Of a DNA stretch of 35,964 nucleotides, positions 8,511-16,794 are shown piece after piece. The translations under genes and the position numbers were made by a program. This DNA comes from Steroidobacteraceae bacterium (GTDB lineage Bacteria > Pseudomonadota > Gammaproteobacteria > Steroidobacterales > Steroidobacteraceae). Numbering within the stretch: position 1 is the first letter of the stretch; every line of letters begins with the position of its first letter. A model generated the notes under the pieces. It was not told the DNA's origin. It searched no databases and saw only the letters and a list, made by a program, of their open reading frames with translations. Where the stretch lies: positions 1 to 35,964 of the forward strand of contig JABAQN010000080.1 in the NCBI GenBank assembly GCA_019187495.1. Direction: 5' to 3'.

Positions 8511-8937
8511 GGTCGTTCCCTGTCGGCTCGTTCCCTGCGGGCGACAGCGTCTGCGTCGGGGCCGGCGCCTTCGCGAAGAGCTCCTCGGTCGACAGGCCGA
8601 GCCGCTGGATCGTCGCGTAGACCTTCGGCCACTCGTCCTCGATGAAACGCTGCCGCTCGTCCTTCATCAGCGCCTTGCGCGCACCGGCATTCACGTACAT
8701 GCCGCGGCCCCGGCGCTTCTCGACCAGCTGCTCGTCGACGAGCTGCTGGTAGCCCTTCAGCACGGTGAGCGGGTTCAGCCGGAACTCCGCCGCCACGTTG
8801 CGCACCGAGGGGAGTGGATCGCCTTCCTTCAGGACGCCCTCGAGGATCATCGCCACCACGCGATCGCGCAGCTGGCGGTAGATCGGCAGGCTGTCGTCCC
8901 ACTGCGGATCCATGGTCCCCGAAAACTCCTGCGACAT
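8494..8937 (-). CDS. GntR-family transcriptional regulator, YtrA subfamily
   Basis: A 147-residue regulator with a winged-helix GntR domain (about residues 15-80: PIYRQLRDRVVAMILEG, then GDPLPSVRNVAAEFRLNP, where the recognition helix lies) and only a short helical tail. The short C-terminal part without a ligand-binding FadR, HutC or MocR domain is the mark of the YtrA subfamily, whose members typically repress their own ABC-transporter operon. A perfect 12-base palindrome over the operon promoter (9199-9210) is the obvious candidate operator. The gene lies between the leading micro-protein and the ATPase, with which it overlaps. Confidence 0.92.
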   Translation of the reverse strand: MSQEFSGTMDPQWDDSLPIYRQLRDRVVAMILEGVLKEGDPLPSVRNVAAEFRLNPLTVLKGYQQLVDEQLVEKRRGRGMYVNAGARKALMKDERQRFIEDEWPKVYATIQRLGLSTEELFAKAPAPTQTLSPAGNEPTGNDHDKHE

Positions 8938-8978
8938 GGCGGTTGCCGTGCTCTAGCGAGCTAATCTAGCAGAACGCC

Positions 8979-9137
8979 TTACTTGCCCGCGGCGAGGTGG
9001 ATCGACTGGGGAGCATCGATCGCGACACGCGCGACGTTCGTCGACTCGACGAAGGTCAGGCTGGACGCCACCGTCAGGACGATCGCCAGGATCGCCGCGC
9101 CGAGGGCCACCGTGAAGTTCTGGGTTGAAGTGCTCAT
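8979..9137 (-). CDS. 52-residue single-pass membrane micro-protein leading the GntR/ABC-2 operon
   Basis: An ATG at 9137, preceded by a near-ideal Shine-Dalgarno (AAGGAGA, seven bases upstream), opens a 52-codon frame ending in TAA. The product starts with a short polar stretch (MSTSTQNF), has one hydrophobic helix at about residues 9-28 (VALGAAILAIVLTVASSL), and ends in a polar tail that would lie outside the membrane. It could instead be a small exported peptide. It is the first gene after the promoter and 41 bases ahead of the GntR regulator gene, so it is co-transcribed with the exporter. I do not recognise the family. It may be a regulatory subunit of the transporter; its own protein-coding nature rests on the ribosome-binding site and position. 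Confidence 0.7.
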   Translation of the reverse strand: MSTSTQNFTVALGAAILAIVLTVASSLTFVESTNVARVAIDAPQSIHLAAGK

Positions 9138-9198
9138 GTCCGTCTCCTTTGGGTTACCGTGCTGGCCGTTGCACCCTGCAATCGGCCGTCGTCTTGGT

Positions 9199-9232
9199 GT
9201 TATATATAACTACAGCACTAGTTCAGTGTCAA
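9199..9232 (-). promoter_or_regulatory. Sigma70-type promoter overlapping a 12-bp perfect palindrome (candidate YtrA/GntR operator)
   Basis: Read on the minus strand, TTGACA (9232-9227) is followed after 18 bases by TATATA (9208-9203), a near-consensus promoter about 65 bases ahead of the micro-protein start. The -10 lies inside GTTATATATAAC (9199-9210), a perfect palindrome. A second short inverted repeat, CACT/AGTG, lies in the spacer. An operator covering the -10 would give strong auto-repression by the GntR protein encoded in the operon. The element is seen directly; its role is inferred. Confidence 0.7.
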
Positions 9233-9289
9233 CACCTGCCAGAAGATTTTTTCGGGGCGGGGGAGGCGCACGCCAGGCAGTCGCCCGGA

Positions 9290-9319
9290 TTTACCGTAAC
9301 TGATTGATTTCTGTAGAAT
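9290..9319 (+). promoter_or_regulatory. Probable promoter of malate dehydrogenase
   Basis: TTTACC (9290-9295) and TAGAAT (9314-9319) are spaced 18 bases apart, ending 25 bases before the mdh ATG. A GGAG ribosome-binding site precedes the ATG. The match is good but not perfect, and no start site is proven. Confidence 0.5.
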
Positions 9320-9344
9320 CTACGCCCCCTACTGCGGAGCACTC

Positions 9345-10325
9345 ATGAAAACTGCCCTGAATGTCGCGATTACCGGCGCCGCCGGCCACATCGGCTATGC
9401 CCTTGCCTTCCGTGTCGCTTCCGGCGCCCTCTTCGGCCCGGACCAGCCGGTCAATCTGCATCTGCTCGAAATCACGCCGGCGCTGCCGCAGCTGCAGGGC
9501 GTCGTGATGGAGCTGGCGGACTGCGCGTTCCCGACGCTGCAGAAGATCGTGGCCACGGACGATGCGAAAGTGGCGTTTCGCGACTGCCATGCCGCGCTGC
9601 TCGTCGGCGCGCGCCCGCGCGGCCCGGGCATGGAGCGCAAGGACCTGCTGCTCGCGAACGCGCAGATCTTCTCCGCGCAGGGCAAGGCGCTGAACGAAGT
9701 CGCCGACCGCAACGTGAAAGTGCTCGTCGTCGGCAATCCCGCGAACACGAATGCGCTGATCGCGCGCGCCAATGCGAAGGACCTCAATCCGCGCAATTTC
9801 ACCGCGATGACACGCCTCGATCACAACCGCGCGCTGTCGCAACTCGCCGAGAAGACCCATGTGCACGTCACCGCGATCCAGCGGATGATCATCTGGGGCA
9901 ACCATTCCTCGACGCAGTATCCGGACGTGTCGCATGCGCTCGTCGGCGGCAAGCCGGCGAAATCGCTCGTGGACCAGGCCTGGCTCGAGGGCACGTTCAT
10001 CCCGGTCGTGCAGCAGCGCGGCGCGGCGATCATCAAGGCGCGCGGCGCCTCGTCCGCGGCCTCGGCCGCGTCGGCGGCCATCGATCACGTGCGCGACTGG
10101 TTCCGCGGATCGGCGGTCGGCGACTGGCTCAGCATGGCCGTGCCCTCGGACGGCAGCTATGGCATCCCCGAAGGTGTCATTTATTCGTACCCGGTCACGA
10201 CGAGCGGCGGCGAGTACCGGATCGTGCCGGGCCTTTCGATCGACGAGTTCAGCCGCAAGCGGATGGACGCTACACTCGCGGAGCTGCGCGAAGAGCGCGA
10301 TGGCGTCAAGGAGCTGCTCGGATGA
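9345..10325 (+). CDS. mdh: Malate dehydrogenase (NAD-dependent)
   Basis: A 326-residue enzyme that interconverts malate and oxaloacetate in the TCA cycle. The nucleotide-binding loop is [10 protein letters not shown] (11-20). Substrate-binding arginines are in the [10 protein letters not shown] segment (89-98), the catalytic Asp lies in TRLDHNRA (Asp159), and the catalytic His in IIWGNHSST (His187). Length and motifs match the cytoplasmic-type MDH found in many proteobacteria, rather than the E. coli type. It has its own promoter-like region and starts a run of plus-strand genes. Its stop overlaps the next start by four bases (ATGA), which links it to an exported SYLF protein, an unusual partner. 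Confidence 0.97.
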   Translation: MKTALNVAITGAAGHIGYALAFRVASGALFGPDQPVNLHLLEITPALPQLQGVVMELADCAFPTLQKIVATDDAKVAFRDCHAALLVGARPRGPGMERKDLLLANAQIFSAQGKALNEVADRNVKVLVVGNPANTNALIARANAKDLNPRNFTAMTRLDHNRALSQLAEKTHVHVTAIQRMIIWGNHSSTQYPDVSHALVGGKPAKSLVDQAWLEGTFIPVVQQRGAAIIKARGASSAASAASAAIDHVRDWFRGSAVGDWLSMAVPSDGSYGIPEGVIYSYPVTTSGGEYRIVPGLSIDEFSRKRMDATLAELREERDGVKELLG

Positions 10326-10855
10326 AAACATTGCTCGCGGCGACGTGCCTGCTCGCCTTCACGGCCGGCGCGGCGTTCGCCGATTCGAAAGTCGAGCTCG
10401 ACGCGAAAGTGCACGAGGCGCGCGCCGAGCTCGCGAAGCACACCTCCGCCGGGGCGGCGCTCGCGTCGAAGGCGCACGGCGTGCTGGTCTTCCCGCGCGT
10501 GATCAAGGCGGGGCTCGGTGTCGGCGGTGAGTTCGGCGAGGGTGCGCTGCAGGTGGGCGGCAGGACTGTCGGTTACTACAACATCGCCGCCGCCTCGATC
10601 GGCCTGCAACTCGGTGCGCAGGCGCGCACCGAGATCATCCTCTTCATGACGGCGGACGCGCTCAAGACCTTTCGCGACAGCCAGGGGTGGAAAGCGGGGG
10701 TCGACGGCAGCGTCGCGCTCGCCACGCTCGGCGCGGGCGGTACCATCGACACGAAGACGGCGCAGAAGCCGATCATCGGCTTCATTTTTTCGAACAAGGG
10801 GTTGATGTACAACCTGACATTCGAGGGCTCGAAGATCACGAAGATCGAGAAGTAG
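10322..10855 (+). CDS. Exported SYLF (YSC84-type) lipid-binding domain protein
   Basis: A 177-residue protein with an N-terminal signal peptide (cleavage after AAFA, about residue 20) followed by one SYLF domain. Recognisable features are [44 protein letters not shown], and the terminal GTIDTKTAQ...[29 protein letters not shown] domains bind phosphoinositides in eukaryotes; bacterial ones are mostly periplasmic and of unclear role, usually thought to bind lipid or membranes. The start overlaps the mdh stop by four bases, and fadE follows 15 bases later behind its own GGGAGG site. Confidence 0.9.
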   Translation: MKTLLAATCLLAFTAGAAFADSKVELDAKVHEARAELAKHTSAGAALASKAHGVLVFPRVIKAGLGVGGEFGEGALQVGGRTVGYYNIAAASIGLQLGAQARTEIILFMTADALKTFRDSQGWKAGVDGSVALATLGAGGTIDTKTAQKPIIGFIFSNKGLMYNLTFEGSKITKIEK

Positions 10856-10870
10856 ACCGGGAGGCCGCCG

Positions 10871-13426
10871 ATGCTCGGAGTGCTGATCACGATCGTAACT
10901 GTCGCGGCGGTGGCTTTCGCGGTGACGCAGGTGGGCGGCATCATCACGCTGCTGTTCATTGCGGCGGTGCTGTTCCTCGCCTACAAGCGGCTGTCGCTGA
11001 TCGCCTTCGCGGCGACCTTCACGGTGCTGCTCGCGGCCTACAGCGTGCTCGGCCACCCGGCCGGCATCTGGAAGGGTCTGCTGTGGGTGATGCTCGCGCT
11101 GCTGTGGCTGTTCACGATCCGACCGCTGCGCAAGTCACTGGTCACGCGCCCGTTCATGAAGGCGTACCTGCGCATGCTGCCGAAGATGTCGCAGACCGAG
11201 CGCGAGGCGCTCGAGGCCGGCACCGTGTGGTGGGACGGTGAGCTCTTCACCGGCGCGCCGAAGTGGGAGAAGCTCTTCGCGACGAAGCCGCCGCAACTGT
11301 CGAGCGAGGAGCAGGCCTTTCTCGCCGGCCCGTGCGAAGAGCTGTGCAGGATGCTCGATGACTGGGACATCACCCACGTGCGCGGCGATTTGCCGCCGGC
11401 CGTGTGGGATTTCCTGAAGACGAAGGGCTTCTTCGCGATGATCATCCCGAAGAAGTACGGCGGCCTCGAGTTCTCCGCGTATGCGCATTCCTGCGTGCTG
11501 ACGATGCTTGCAAGCCGCAGCACGACCGCCTCGTCGACCGTCGCCGTGCCGAATTCGCTCGGACCCGCGGAATTGCTGAACCACTACGGCACGCAGGAGC
11601 AGAAGGACTACTACCTGCCGCGCCTCGCGCGCGGCGAGGAAGTGCCGTGCTTCGCGCTCACCGGGCCGCGCGTCGGATCCGATGCGGCGGCGCTGCCCGA
11701 CACCGGCGTCGTGTGTCGCGGGCAGTGGCAGGGCAAGGAGATCATCGGCATCCGGCTCAACTTCTCGAAGCGCTACATCACGCTCGCGCCGATCGCGACC
11801 GTGGTGGGGCTCGCGTTTCGCCTGTTCGACCCGGAGAAGCTCGCCGGCGATGTGGTGGACATCGGCATCACCTGCGCGCTCGTTCCGCGCAACACGCCCG
11901 GCATCACGATCGGCCGTCGCCACTTTCCGGTGAACATCCCGTTCCAGAACGGCCCGATCCAGGGCCACGATGTATTCGTGCCGCTCGATACCATCATCGG
12001 CGGCATGAAGATGGCCGGGCAGGGCTGGCGGATGCTGGTCGAGCAGCTGTCGGTCGGGCGCTGCATTTCCCTGCCCTCGAACGCCACCGGTGGCGCGAAG
12101 GCCGGCGTGTTCGCGACCGGTGCCTACGCGAGCATCCGTCGCCAGTTCAACCTGCCGGTCGGCAAGTTCGAAGGCGTCGAGGCCGTGATTGCGCGCATGG
12201 TCGGCTACACCTACATCATGGATGCCGGGCGCTCGGTCACCACCGGCGCCATCGATGGCGGCGAGAAGCCGTCCGTGCCGGCCGCGATGCTCAAGTACCA
12301 CGTGACCGAAATGGGCCGGCAGGTCGCCGACGACGCGATGGACGTGCACGGCGGCAAGGGCATCATGCTCGGCCCGAACAACTATCTCGCCCGCGGCTAC
12401 CAGGCCGTGCCGATCGCGATCACGGTGGAAGGCGCCAACATCCTGACGCGCAACCTGATGATCTTCGGCCAGGGCGCAATCCGCTGCCATCCGTTCGTGA
12501 TGCGGGAGATGAACGCCGCGCGCAATCCCGATCGCAAGGCGGGGGTCGACGAATTCGACCGCGCCCTCTTCGGCCACATGGGATTCGCGATCTCGAACGC
12601 GGTGCGCTCGCTCGTGATGGCGCTCACGCTCGCGCGCTTCACCCGGAGGCCCGTGCAGGGCCCCACGGCGCGCTACTACCAGCACATCGTGCGTTTCAGC
12701 GCCTCGTTCGCATTCGCGGTCGATGTCGCGATGCTGACGCTCGGCGGGTATCTCAAGAAGAAGGAAAGCCTCTCGGCGCGACTCGGCGACGTGCTGTCGT
12801 GCATGTACCTCGCCTCGATGGTGCTCAAGCACCACGAGAACCAGGGCAAGCCGGAGGCGGACCTGCCGATCGTCGAATGGGCGCTGCGTGACCTCCTCTA
12901 CACCGCGCAGGAGCAGTTGCACAGCTTCCTGCGCAATTTTCCGAACCCATTCCTCGCCGGCTGCATGCGCGCCCTCATCTTTCCGCGCGGCCTCACCTAT
13001 TTCGCGCCCGGCGATCGCCTCGGCCGCCAGCTCGCGGAGCTCGTGACGCAGCCGTCCGGATCGCGCGACCGGCTGTGCGAGTTCATCTACCGCACCGTGC
13101 AACCCGGCAATGCGCTCGGCCTGCTGCACGAGGCGCTCGTGCTGTCGCAGACCGCCGAGCCGCTCGAGAAGAAGCTGCGCGTCGAAGGCGTGAAGACCGG
13201 GCGCATCACGGCACTCGATCTGCCGGGCCAGATCCAGCAGGGGCGCGCGCTCGGCATCCTCTCCGAGACCGAGGCCGCGATGCTGCGCGACTACGATCGC
13301 AAAGTGATGCATCTCATCAATGTCGACGACTTCGAATCGCACGAACTCGGCACCCGCGCCGAGCCCGCGCCCGCTGCGCGCACCGCCGCCGCCAGCCACG
13401 CGTCGGCCGACGCCCGGATCGCGTGA
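10871..13426 (+). CDS. fadE: FadE-type acyl-CoA dehydrogenase
   Basis: An 851-residue membrane-anchored acyl-CoA dehydrogenase (E. coli FadE is 814). The first 90 or so residues are strongly hydrophobic with three to four helices (LITIVTVAAVAFAV, ITLLFIAAVLFLAY, LIAFAATFTVLLAAY, GLLWVMLALLWLF). The catalytic part includes WDFLKTKGFFAMIIPKKYGG, CFALTGPRVGSDA and VHGGKGIMLGPNNYLARGYQ, followed by the FadE-specific C-terminal domain. It carries out the first, FAD-dependent step of long-chain fatty acid beta-oxidation. It lies in an apparent operon with mdh upstream and a zinc-ribbon membrane protein downstream (GTGA overlap). The Ala-rich tail after about residue 830 is poorly conserved. Confidence 0.96.
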   Translation: MLGVLITIVTVAAVAFAVTQVGGIITLLFIAAVLFLAYKRLSLIAFAATFTVLLAAYSVLGHPAGIWKGLLWVMLALLWLFTIRPLRKSLVTRPFMKAYLRMLPKMSQTEREALEAGTVWWDGELFTGAPKWEKLFATKPPQLSSEEQAFLAGPCEELCRMLDDWDITHVRGDLPPAVWDFLKTKGFFAMIIPKKYGGLEFSAYAHSCVLTMLASRSTTASSTVAVPNSLGPAELLNHYGTQEQKDYYLPRLARGEEVPCFALTGPRVGSDAAALPDTGVVCRGQWQGKEIIGIRLNFSKRYITLAPIATVVGLAFRLFDPEKLAGDVVDIGITCALVPRNTPGITIGRRHFPVNIPFQNGPIQGHDVFVPLDTIIGGMKMAGQGWRMLVEQLSVGRCISLPSNATGGAKAGVFATGAYASIRRQFNLPVGKFEGVEAVIARMVGYTYIMDAGRSVTTGAIDGGEKPSVPAAMLKYHVTEMGRQVADDAMDVHGGKGIMLGPNNYLARGYQAVPIAITVEGANILTRNLMIFGQGAIRCHPFVMREMNAARNPDRKAGVDEFDRALFGHMGFAISNAVRSLVMALTLARFTRRPVQGPTARYYQHIVRFSASFAFAVDVAMLTLGGYLKKKESLSARLGDVLSCMYLASMVLKHHENQGKPEADLPIVEWALRDLLYTAQEQLHSFLRNFPNPFLAGCMRALIFPRGLTYFAPGDRLGRQLAELVTQPSGSRDRLCEFIYRTVQPGNALGLLHEALVLSQTAEPLEKKLRVEGVKTGRITALDLPGQIQQGRALGILSETEAAMLRDYDRKVMHLINVDDFESHELGTRAEPAPAARTAAASHASADARIA

Positions 13427-14433
13427 CCGACGAGGCCAACGACGCCGATATCACGCGCTGCCTCAACTGCGGCGCCGAACTGACCGGCCCGTACTGCGCC
13501 GCCTGCGGCCAGCGCGATGACCGCCACCTGCACTCGCTGCGGCACTTCCTCGGCGAGGCCTTCGAAGGGCTGACGCACGCCGATTCGCGGCTGTGGCGCA
13601 CGCTCTGGCTGCTGCTCGCGCGGCCCGGCTTCCTGACCCGCGAATTCTTCGCGGGACGCCGCCAGCGCTACCTGCCGCCGTTCCGGCTCTACATTGTCGT
13701 CAGCCTCGTTTTCTTTCTCGTGCTCGCGCTGCTGCCGGATTCGGGAATCGTCCGGGTCGACGTGATGCCGCCGGACGAAGCCGCGAGTGTCGATGCGCGC
13801 ATCGCGAAGATCGTGGCGGAAGAAGCCGCGACCCGGGACCCGGACCGCCAGGCCGCGCTCGCCGTCGCCCGGCGATCGCTCGAGGCGATGCGGGCACGGG
13901 AAGGCGAACGCGGCTCGTCGCAGGCACCGCAGAGCAGTCCCGAAATGTACTGCGACGCGCTCAGCTACCAGGGGCCCGGCGAGGCATGGCTGCAGCCGCG
14001 CCTCGAGCTCGGCTGCCGCAAATCGGTGGCGGACAAGGGCGCCCTCGGGCGCGCCTTCCTGCACAACGTGCCGCGCGCGATGTTCTTCCTGCTGCCGCTG
14101 ATCGCGGCCTTCATGCTGCTCATCTACTGGCGGCCCCGCCGCTACTACGTGGAGCACCTGCTGTTCTACATCCACAACCACGCGATGATCTTCCTGCTCG
14201 GCATCGTGCTCGCGCCGGTGTTCTGGCTGCTCCCGGGCACGGTCGCGCCGGCGTTGCTGGCTGCCGCGGTGTCGCTCTGGCTCCTCTGGTATCTCTTCCG
14301 CGCGATGCGCGTCTACTACGGTCAGGGCCGGCGCCGCACCTTCCTCAAGTTCCTGTTCATGGGCAACGTGTACCTCGTGCTGGGCTTCGTCATGCTCGTC
14401 TTCACGCTGCTCTACAGCGTCGCGACCCTCTGA
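13423..14433 (+). CDS. Zinc-ribbon membrane protein, DUF3667-like
   Basis: A 336-residue protein starting at GTG 13423, overlapping the fadE stop by four bases (GTGA). This start was chosen because the preceding in-frame codons only repeat fadE sequence. The N-terminus has a CxxC-(8)-CxxC zinc ribbon (Cys13, 16, 25, 28: CLNCGAELTGPYCAACGQ). About five membrane helices follow (PFRLYIVVSLVFFLVLALL near 87-105, MFFLLPLIAAFMLLIYW near 220-236, and three more up to the C-terminus), with a large soluble loop between the first two. This arrangement matches DUF3667-type proteins, which have no known function. Coupling to fadE suggests a membrane or lipid link, which is inference. Confidence 0.82.
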   Translation: MTDEANDADITRCLNCGAELTGPYCAACGQRDDRHLHSLRHFLGEAFEGLTHADSRLWRTLWLLLARPGFLTREFFAGRRQRYLPPFRLYIVVSLVFFLVLALLPDSGIVRVDVMPPDEAASVDARIAKIVAEEAATRDPDRQAALAVARRSLEAMRAREGERGSSQAPQSSPEMYCDALSYQGPGEAWLQPRLELGCRKSVADKGALGRAFLHNVPRAMFFLLPLIAAFMLLIYWRPRRYYVEHLLFYIHNHAMIFLLGIVLAPVFWLLPGTVAPALLAAAVSLWLLWYLFRAMRVYYGQGRRRTFLKFLFMGNVYLVLGFVMLVFTLLYSVATL

Positions 14434-14435
14434 TC

Positions 14436-15629
14436 ATGGCTGCGCGCGAACGCGCGATCCTGCACGTCGACATGGACGCGTTCTACGCGTCGGTCGAGGA
14501 GCGCGACGATCCGGCGCTGCGTGGCCGGCCGGTGATCGTCGGCGGCACGGGCGCGCGCGGCGTGGTCGCCGCCGCCAACTATGTCGTGCGCCGCTTCGGC
14601 GTGCATTCCGCGATGCCGATGAGCCGCGCGCTGGCGCTGTGCCCGCAGGCGGTCTGCATACCGCCCCGCATGGCGCACTACCAGGCCGTATCGCGCGTCG
14701 TGTTCGCGGTATTCGGCGAAATCACGCCGCTCATCGAGGGGCTGTCGCTCGACGAGGCGTTCCTCGACGTCACCGCGAGCCGCGCGCTGCATGGCGATGA
14801 AGTGGCGATCGCGCGGCGAATCAAGGCGGCGATTCGCGAACGCACGCAGCTCGCGGCCTCGGTCGGTGTGGCGCCGAACAAGCTCGTCGCGAAGATCGCC
14901 TCGGATCTCGAGAAGCCCGACGGGCTCACGGTGATACCCGCCTCGGCGCTGCCGGAACGGCTGGATACGCTGTCGATCCGTCGCCTGCCGGGGCTCGGCC
15001 GCAAGAAGGGCGACGAGGTGGAGCGCGCCGGCCTCACGACGCTCGGCGAACTGCGCCGCGCGCCCGACACGGTGTTGCGCCCGCTCTTCGGCCGCGACGT
15101 ACAGCGCATGCGCGACCGCGCCGCCGGCCTCGACGATCGCCCGGTTGTCGCGGACCGCGAAGACCTGTCGATCAGCGCCGAGGAGACCTTCGATAGCGAT
15201 ATCGCCGACCCCGCGCGACTCGAGGCGGAACTCCTCGCGCTCGCCGATCGCTCGAGCACGCGCTTGCGCGCGAAAGCGCTGGTCGCCGGCTGCGTCGCGG
15301 TGAAAGTGCGGCGCGCGGACTTCTCGACCTTCACGCGCCAGCAACAGCTCGAGCCGGCAACGCAGGACAGCCGCGTGATCGCCCGCGCCGCGTCCGACCT
15401 GCTGCGCCGCTGGCGCGCGGAGTATCCGGGCGCGCGGGTGAGGTTGCTCGGCGTGGGCGTCTCCGCACTCGCCCCCGCGGCCCAGTTCGATCTCTTCGCC
15501 GCGGGCGCCGTACCGCAGCCGTCGCCACTCGATACCACGGTCGACGCGATCCGCGAGCGGTTTGGCACGGCGGGGGTGAAGAGGGCGAGCGCATTGCCGC
15601 CGGCGCCGCGCAAGCCCGCGCCGAAGTAA
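14436..15629 (+). CDS. dinB: DNA polymerase IV (Y-family, DinB)
   Basis: A 397-residue translesion polymerase. The ATG at 14436 lies two bases after the preceding stop. The palm starts with LHVDMDAFYASVE; its Asp12 and downstream LSLDEAFLD (Asp-Glu) are the metal-binding catalytic residues, and Tyr17 takes the steric-gate position. The thumb has the helix-hairpin-helix LPGLGRKKGDEVERAG. Near the C-terminus QFDLF (350-354) matches the sliding-clamp binding pentapeptide, followed by a basic tail. It copies damaged DNA with low fidelity. No LexA box is evident upstream, as the gene is packed behind the zinc-ribbon gene, so SOS control is not supported here. Confidence 0.96.
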   Translation: MAARERAILHVDMDAFYASVEERDDPALRGRPVIVGGTGARGVVAAANYVVRRFGVHSAMPMSRALALCPQAVCIPPRMAHYQAVSRVVFAVFGEITPLIEGLSLDEAFLDVTASRALHGDEVAIARRIKAAIRERTQLAASVGVAPNKLVAKIASDLEKPDGLTVIPASALPERLDTLSIRRLPGLGRKKGDEVERAGLTTLGELRRAPDTVLRPLFGRDVQRMRDRAAGLDDRPVVADREDLSISAEETFDSDIADPARLEAELLALADRSSTRLRAKALVAGCVAVKVRRADFSTFTRQQQLEPATQDSRVIARAASDLLRRWRAEYPGARVRLLGVGVSALAPAAQFDLFAAGAVPQPSPLDTTVDAIRERFGTAGVKRASALPPAPRKPAPK

Positions 15630-15763
15630 CGCGGCCGGGATTGGTTACGCACGATTCCTCTGCAGTGTGCGCCAGGAGTAGGCTTCGGTTTGGGCCGTAC
15701 TCATCGGGTTTCGTGGGTCCCGATGTGGAAGGTGGGTCATTGCGCTTCACGGAGAGAGCGAAC

Positions 15764-15934
15764 ATGCAGCCCCGCATTACCGTCATTACACTCGGTGTCG
15801 ATGGTCTGGAACGGGCGGTGCGCTTCTGTTCAAGCCCGGGTTTTCCTTCGGAAGGAATAGTGGGCGCGCTGGGGATTGACCCGTCGTTGCCGGTGACCGT
15901 CCCTGCGCGGCCGTCACGCGGGCTCAGGCGTTAA
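15764..15934 (+). pseudogene. Truncated VOC/glyoxalase-family gene
   Basis: The ATG at 15764 follows a good ribosome-binding site (GGAGAGAG). The first 36 codons read ITVITLGVDGLERAVRF then GFPSEGIVG, which is the standard N-terminus of small VOC (glyoxalase/dioxygenase superfamily) proteins of about 130 residues. After GIVG the sequence is no longer recognisable and stops at residue 56. The expected YRDGLGFP segment is one residue short and altered (CSSPGFP). The rest of the domain is missing, including the metal-binding Glu, and I cannot find it in other frames before the next gene. It is best seen as a decayed remnant; a functional micro-protein is less likely. Confidence 0.7.
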
Positions 15935-15939
15935 GCCTC

Positions 15940-16269
15940 ATGTCGAAGCTTCTCGCAGGCACCTGCCTGCTCCTTGCCTTGGCCGCCGTCTCGTGTGCGC
16001 AACCAGCATCGCGAAGTGCCGCTTCCGGGACTTTCGTTTGCGCGGACTCGTTGGATCGGGCTGACGGACAGCCGAGAAAGCGCGAGTACTGCACAGTGAG
16101 CACCGAGTACTGCTACGAGGCCACTGGAGGCCCCGCGCTGAGCCATGGCGCACATTGCCGCCTCTTGCCCAGGGACAACCCTTCGTGTGCGGCGATTGCG
16201 CTGCAGTCAGGCGGATCCTGCACGGGTGACCTGTCATCCGGCATCCATGTAAGGTTCGCATTTCCATGA
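15940..16269 (+). CDS. Cys-rich exported hypothetical protein, possible lipoprotein
   Basis: A 109-residue product with an N-terminal hydrophobic signal (LLAGTCLLLALAAVSC). The AVSC sequence is a marginal lipobox, so it may be either lipidated at Cys19 or cleaved by the ordinary signal peptidase. The mature part has a high number of cysteines (FVCADS, EYCTV, EYCYEA, HCRLL, SCAAI, SCTGD), which would form disulfide bonds in the periplasm. I do not recognise the family. It starts five bases after the VOC remnant ends and lacks a clear Shine-Dalgarno site, so the exact start is uncertain. Confidence 0.55.
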   Translation: MSKLLAGTCLLLALAAVSCAQPASRSAASGTFVCADSLDRADGQPRKREYCTVSTEYCYEATGGPALSHGAHCRLLPRDNPSCAAIALQSGGSCTGDLSSGIHVRFAFP

Positions 16270-16389
16270 GGTTCAATGATCCCAATCGGGGCCTTGAGCA
16301 TTCCTCCGAGCCGGGACCGCTGCTGGCTCACGAAGGAGCGCGCGTCGCTGACGTCGGGCGCCGGGCCCGGATAGACAAGGGGTTCGATC

Positions 16390-16794
16390 GTGACTGATCC
16401 GGTTGCGTGGCGCATCCTTCGTTACCTGTATGCGGCGTACTATCTTTTCATCGGCCTCTATCTCGCGTTATCACTCGCGGGTGTCGTGCCGGCACCGCGC
16501 CCCGAGATCAGCGACGCGTCCGCGGCATTTCAGCACGCCCTTGGCCAGACCGGTTTCATGTTTCCTTTGCTTGCGTTCACCTATGTCGCATCGGCTTGCG
16601 CCCTGGGTTTCCTTCGCACGGCACCACTCGGATTGGTGCTGCTGGCGCCGGTTGCAGTCATCATTTTCTTCACCGACACGCTTCTCGACTCTGCCTGGCT
16701 CTGGGGCACGCTGAACGCAGTGATCCTGGCAGCGCTGGCCTGGCACTTTCGGTCAGCGTATCGCCCCCTATGGAACTACCCGGCCAGGAGGTAG
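16390..16794 (+). CDS. Small four-helix membrane protein of unknown function
   Basis: A 134-residue protein beginning with GTG at 16390, chosen because AAGGGG lies seven bases upstream. Four hydrophobic segments fill most of it: YLYAAYYLFIGLYLALSLAG, GFMFPLLAFTYVASACALGF, APLGLVLLAPVAVIIFF and TLNAVILAALAWHF. The size and spacing resemble DoxX-like or other small four-helix inner-membrane proteins, but no decisive motif is visible. It lies alone between two unrelated small genes in a stretch of looser gene packing. Confidence 0.7.
   Translation: MTDPVAWRILRYLYAAYYLFIGLYLALSLAGVVPAPRPEISDASAAFQHALGQTGFMFPLLAFTYVASACALGFLRTAPLGLVLLAPVAVIIFFTDTLLDSAWLWGTLNAVILAALAWHFRSAYRPLWNYPARR

Noticed and set aside
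11135..13399. Long open frame on the minus strand through fadE (about 750 codons)
   Set aside because: Its translation is rich in Arg, His, Asp and Glu with no domain, and it is a mirror of the codon pattern of fadE. It is the usual GC-rich antisense artefact.
16113..16415. Minus-strand 100-codon frame across the gap before the four-helix protein
   Set aside because: Some of it looks protein-like, but it has no ribosome-binding site and overlaps two better-supported plus-strand genes. It was not strong enough to call.
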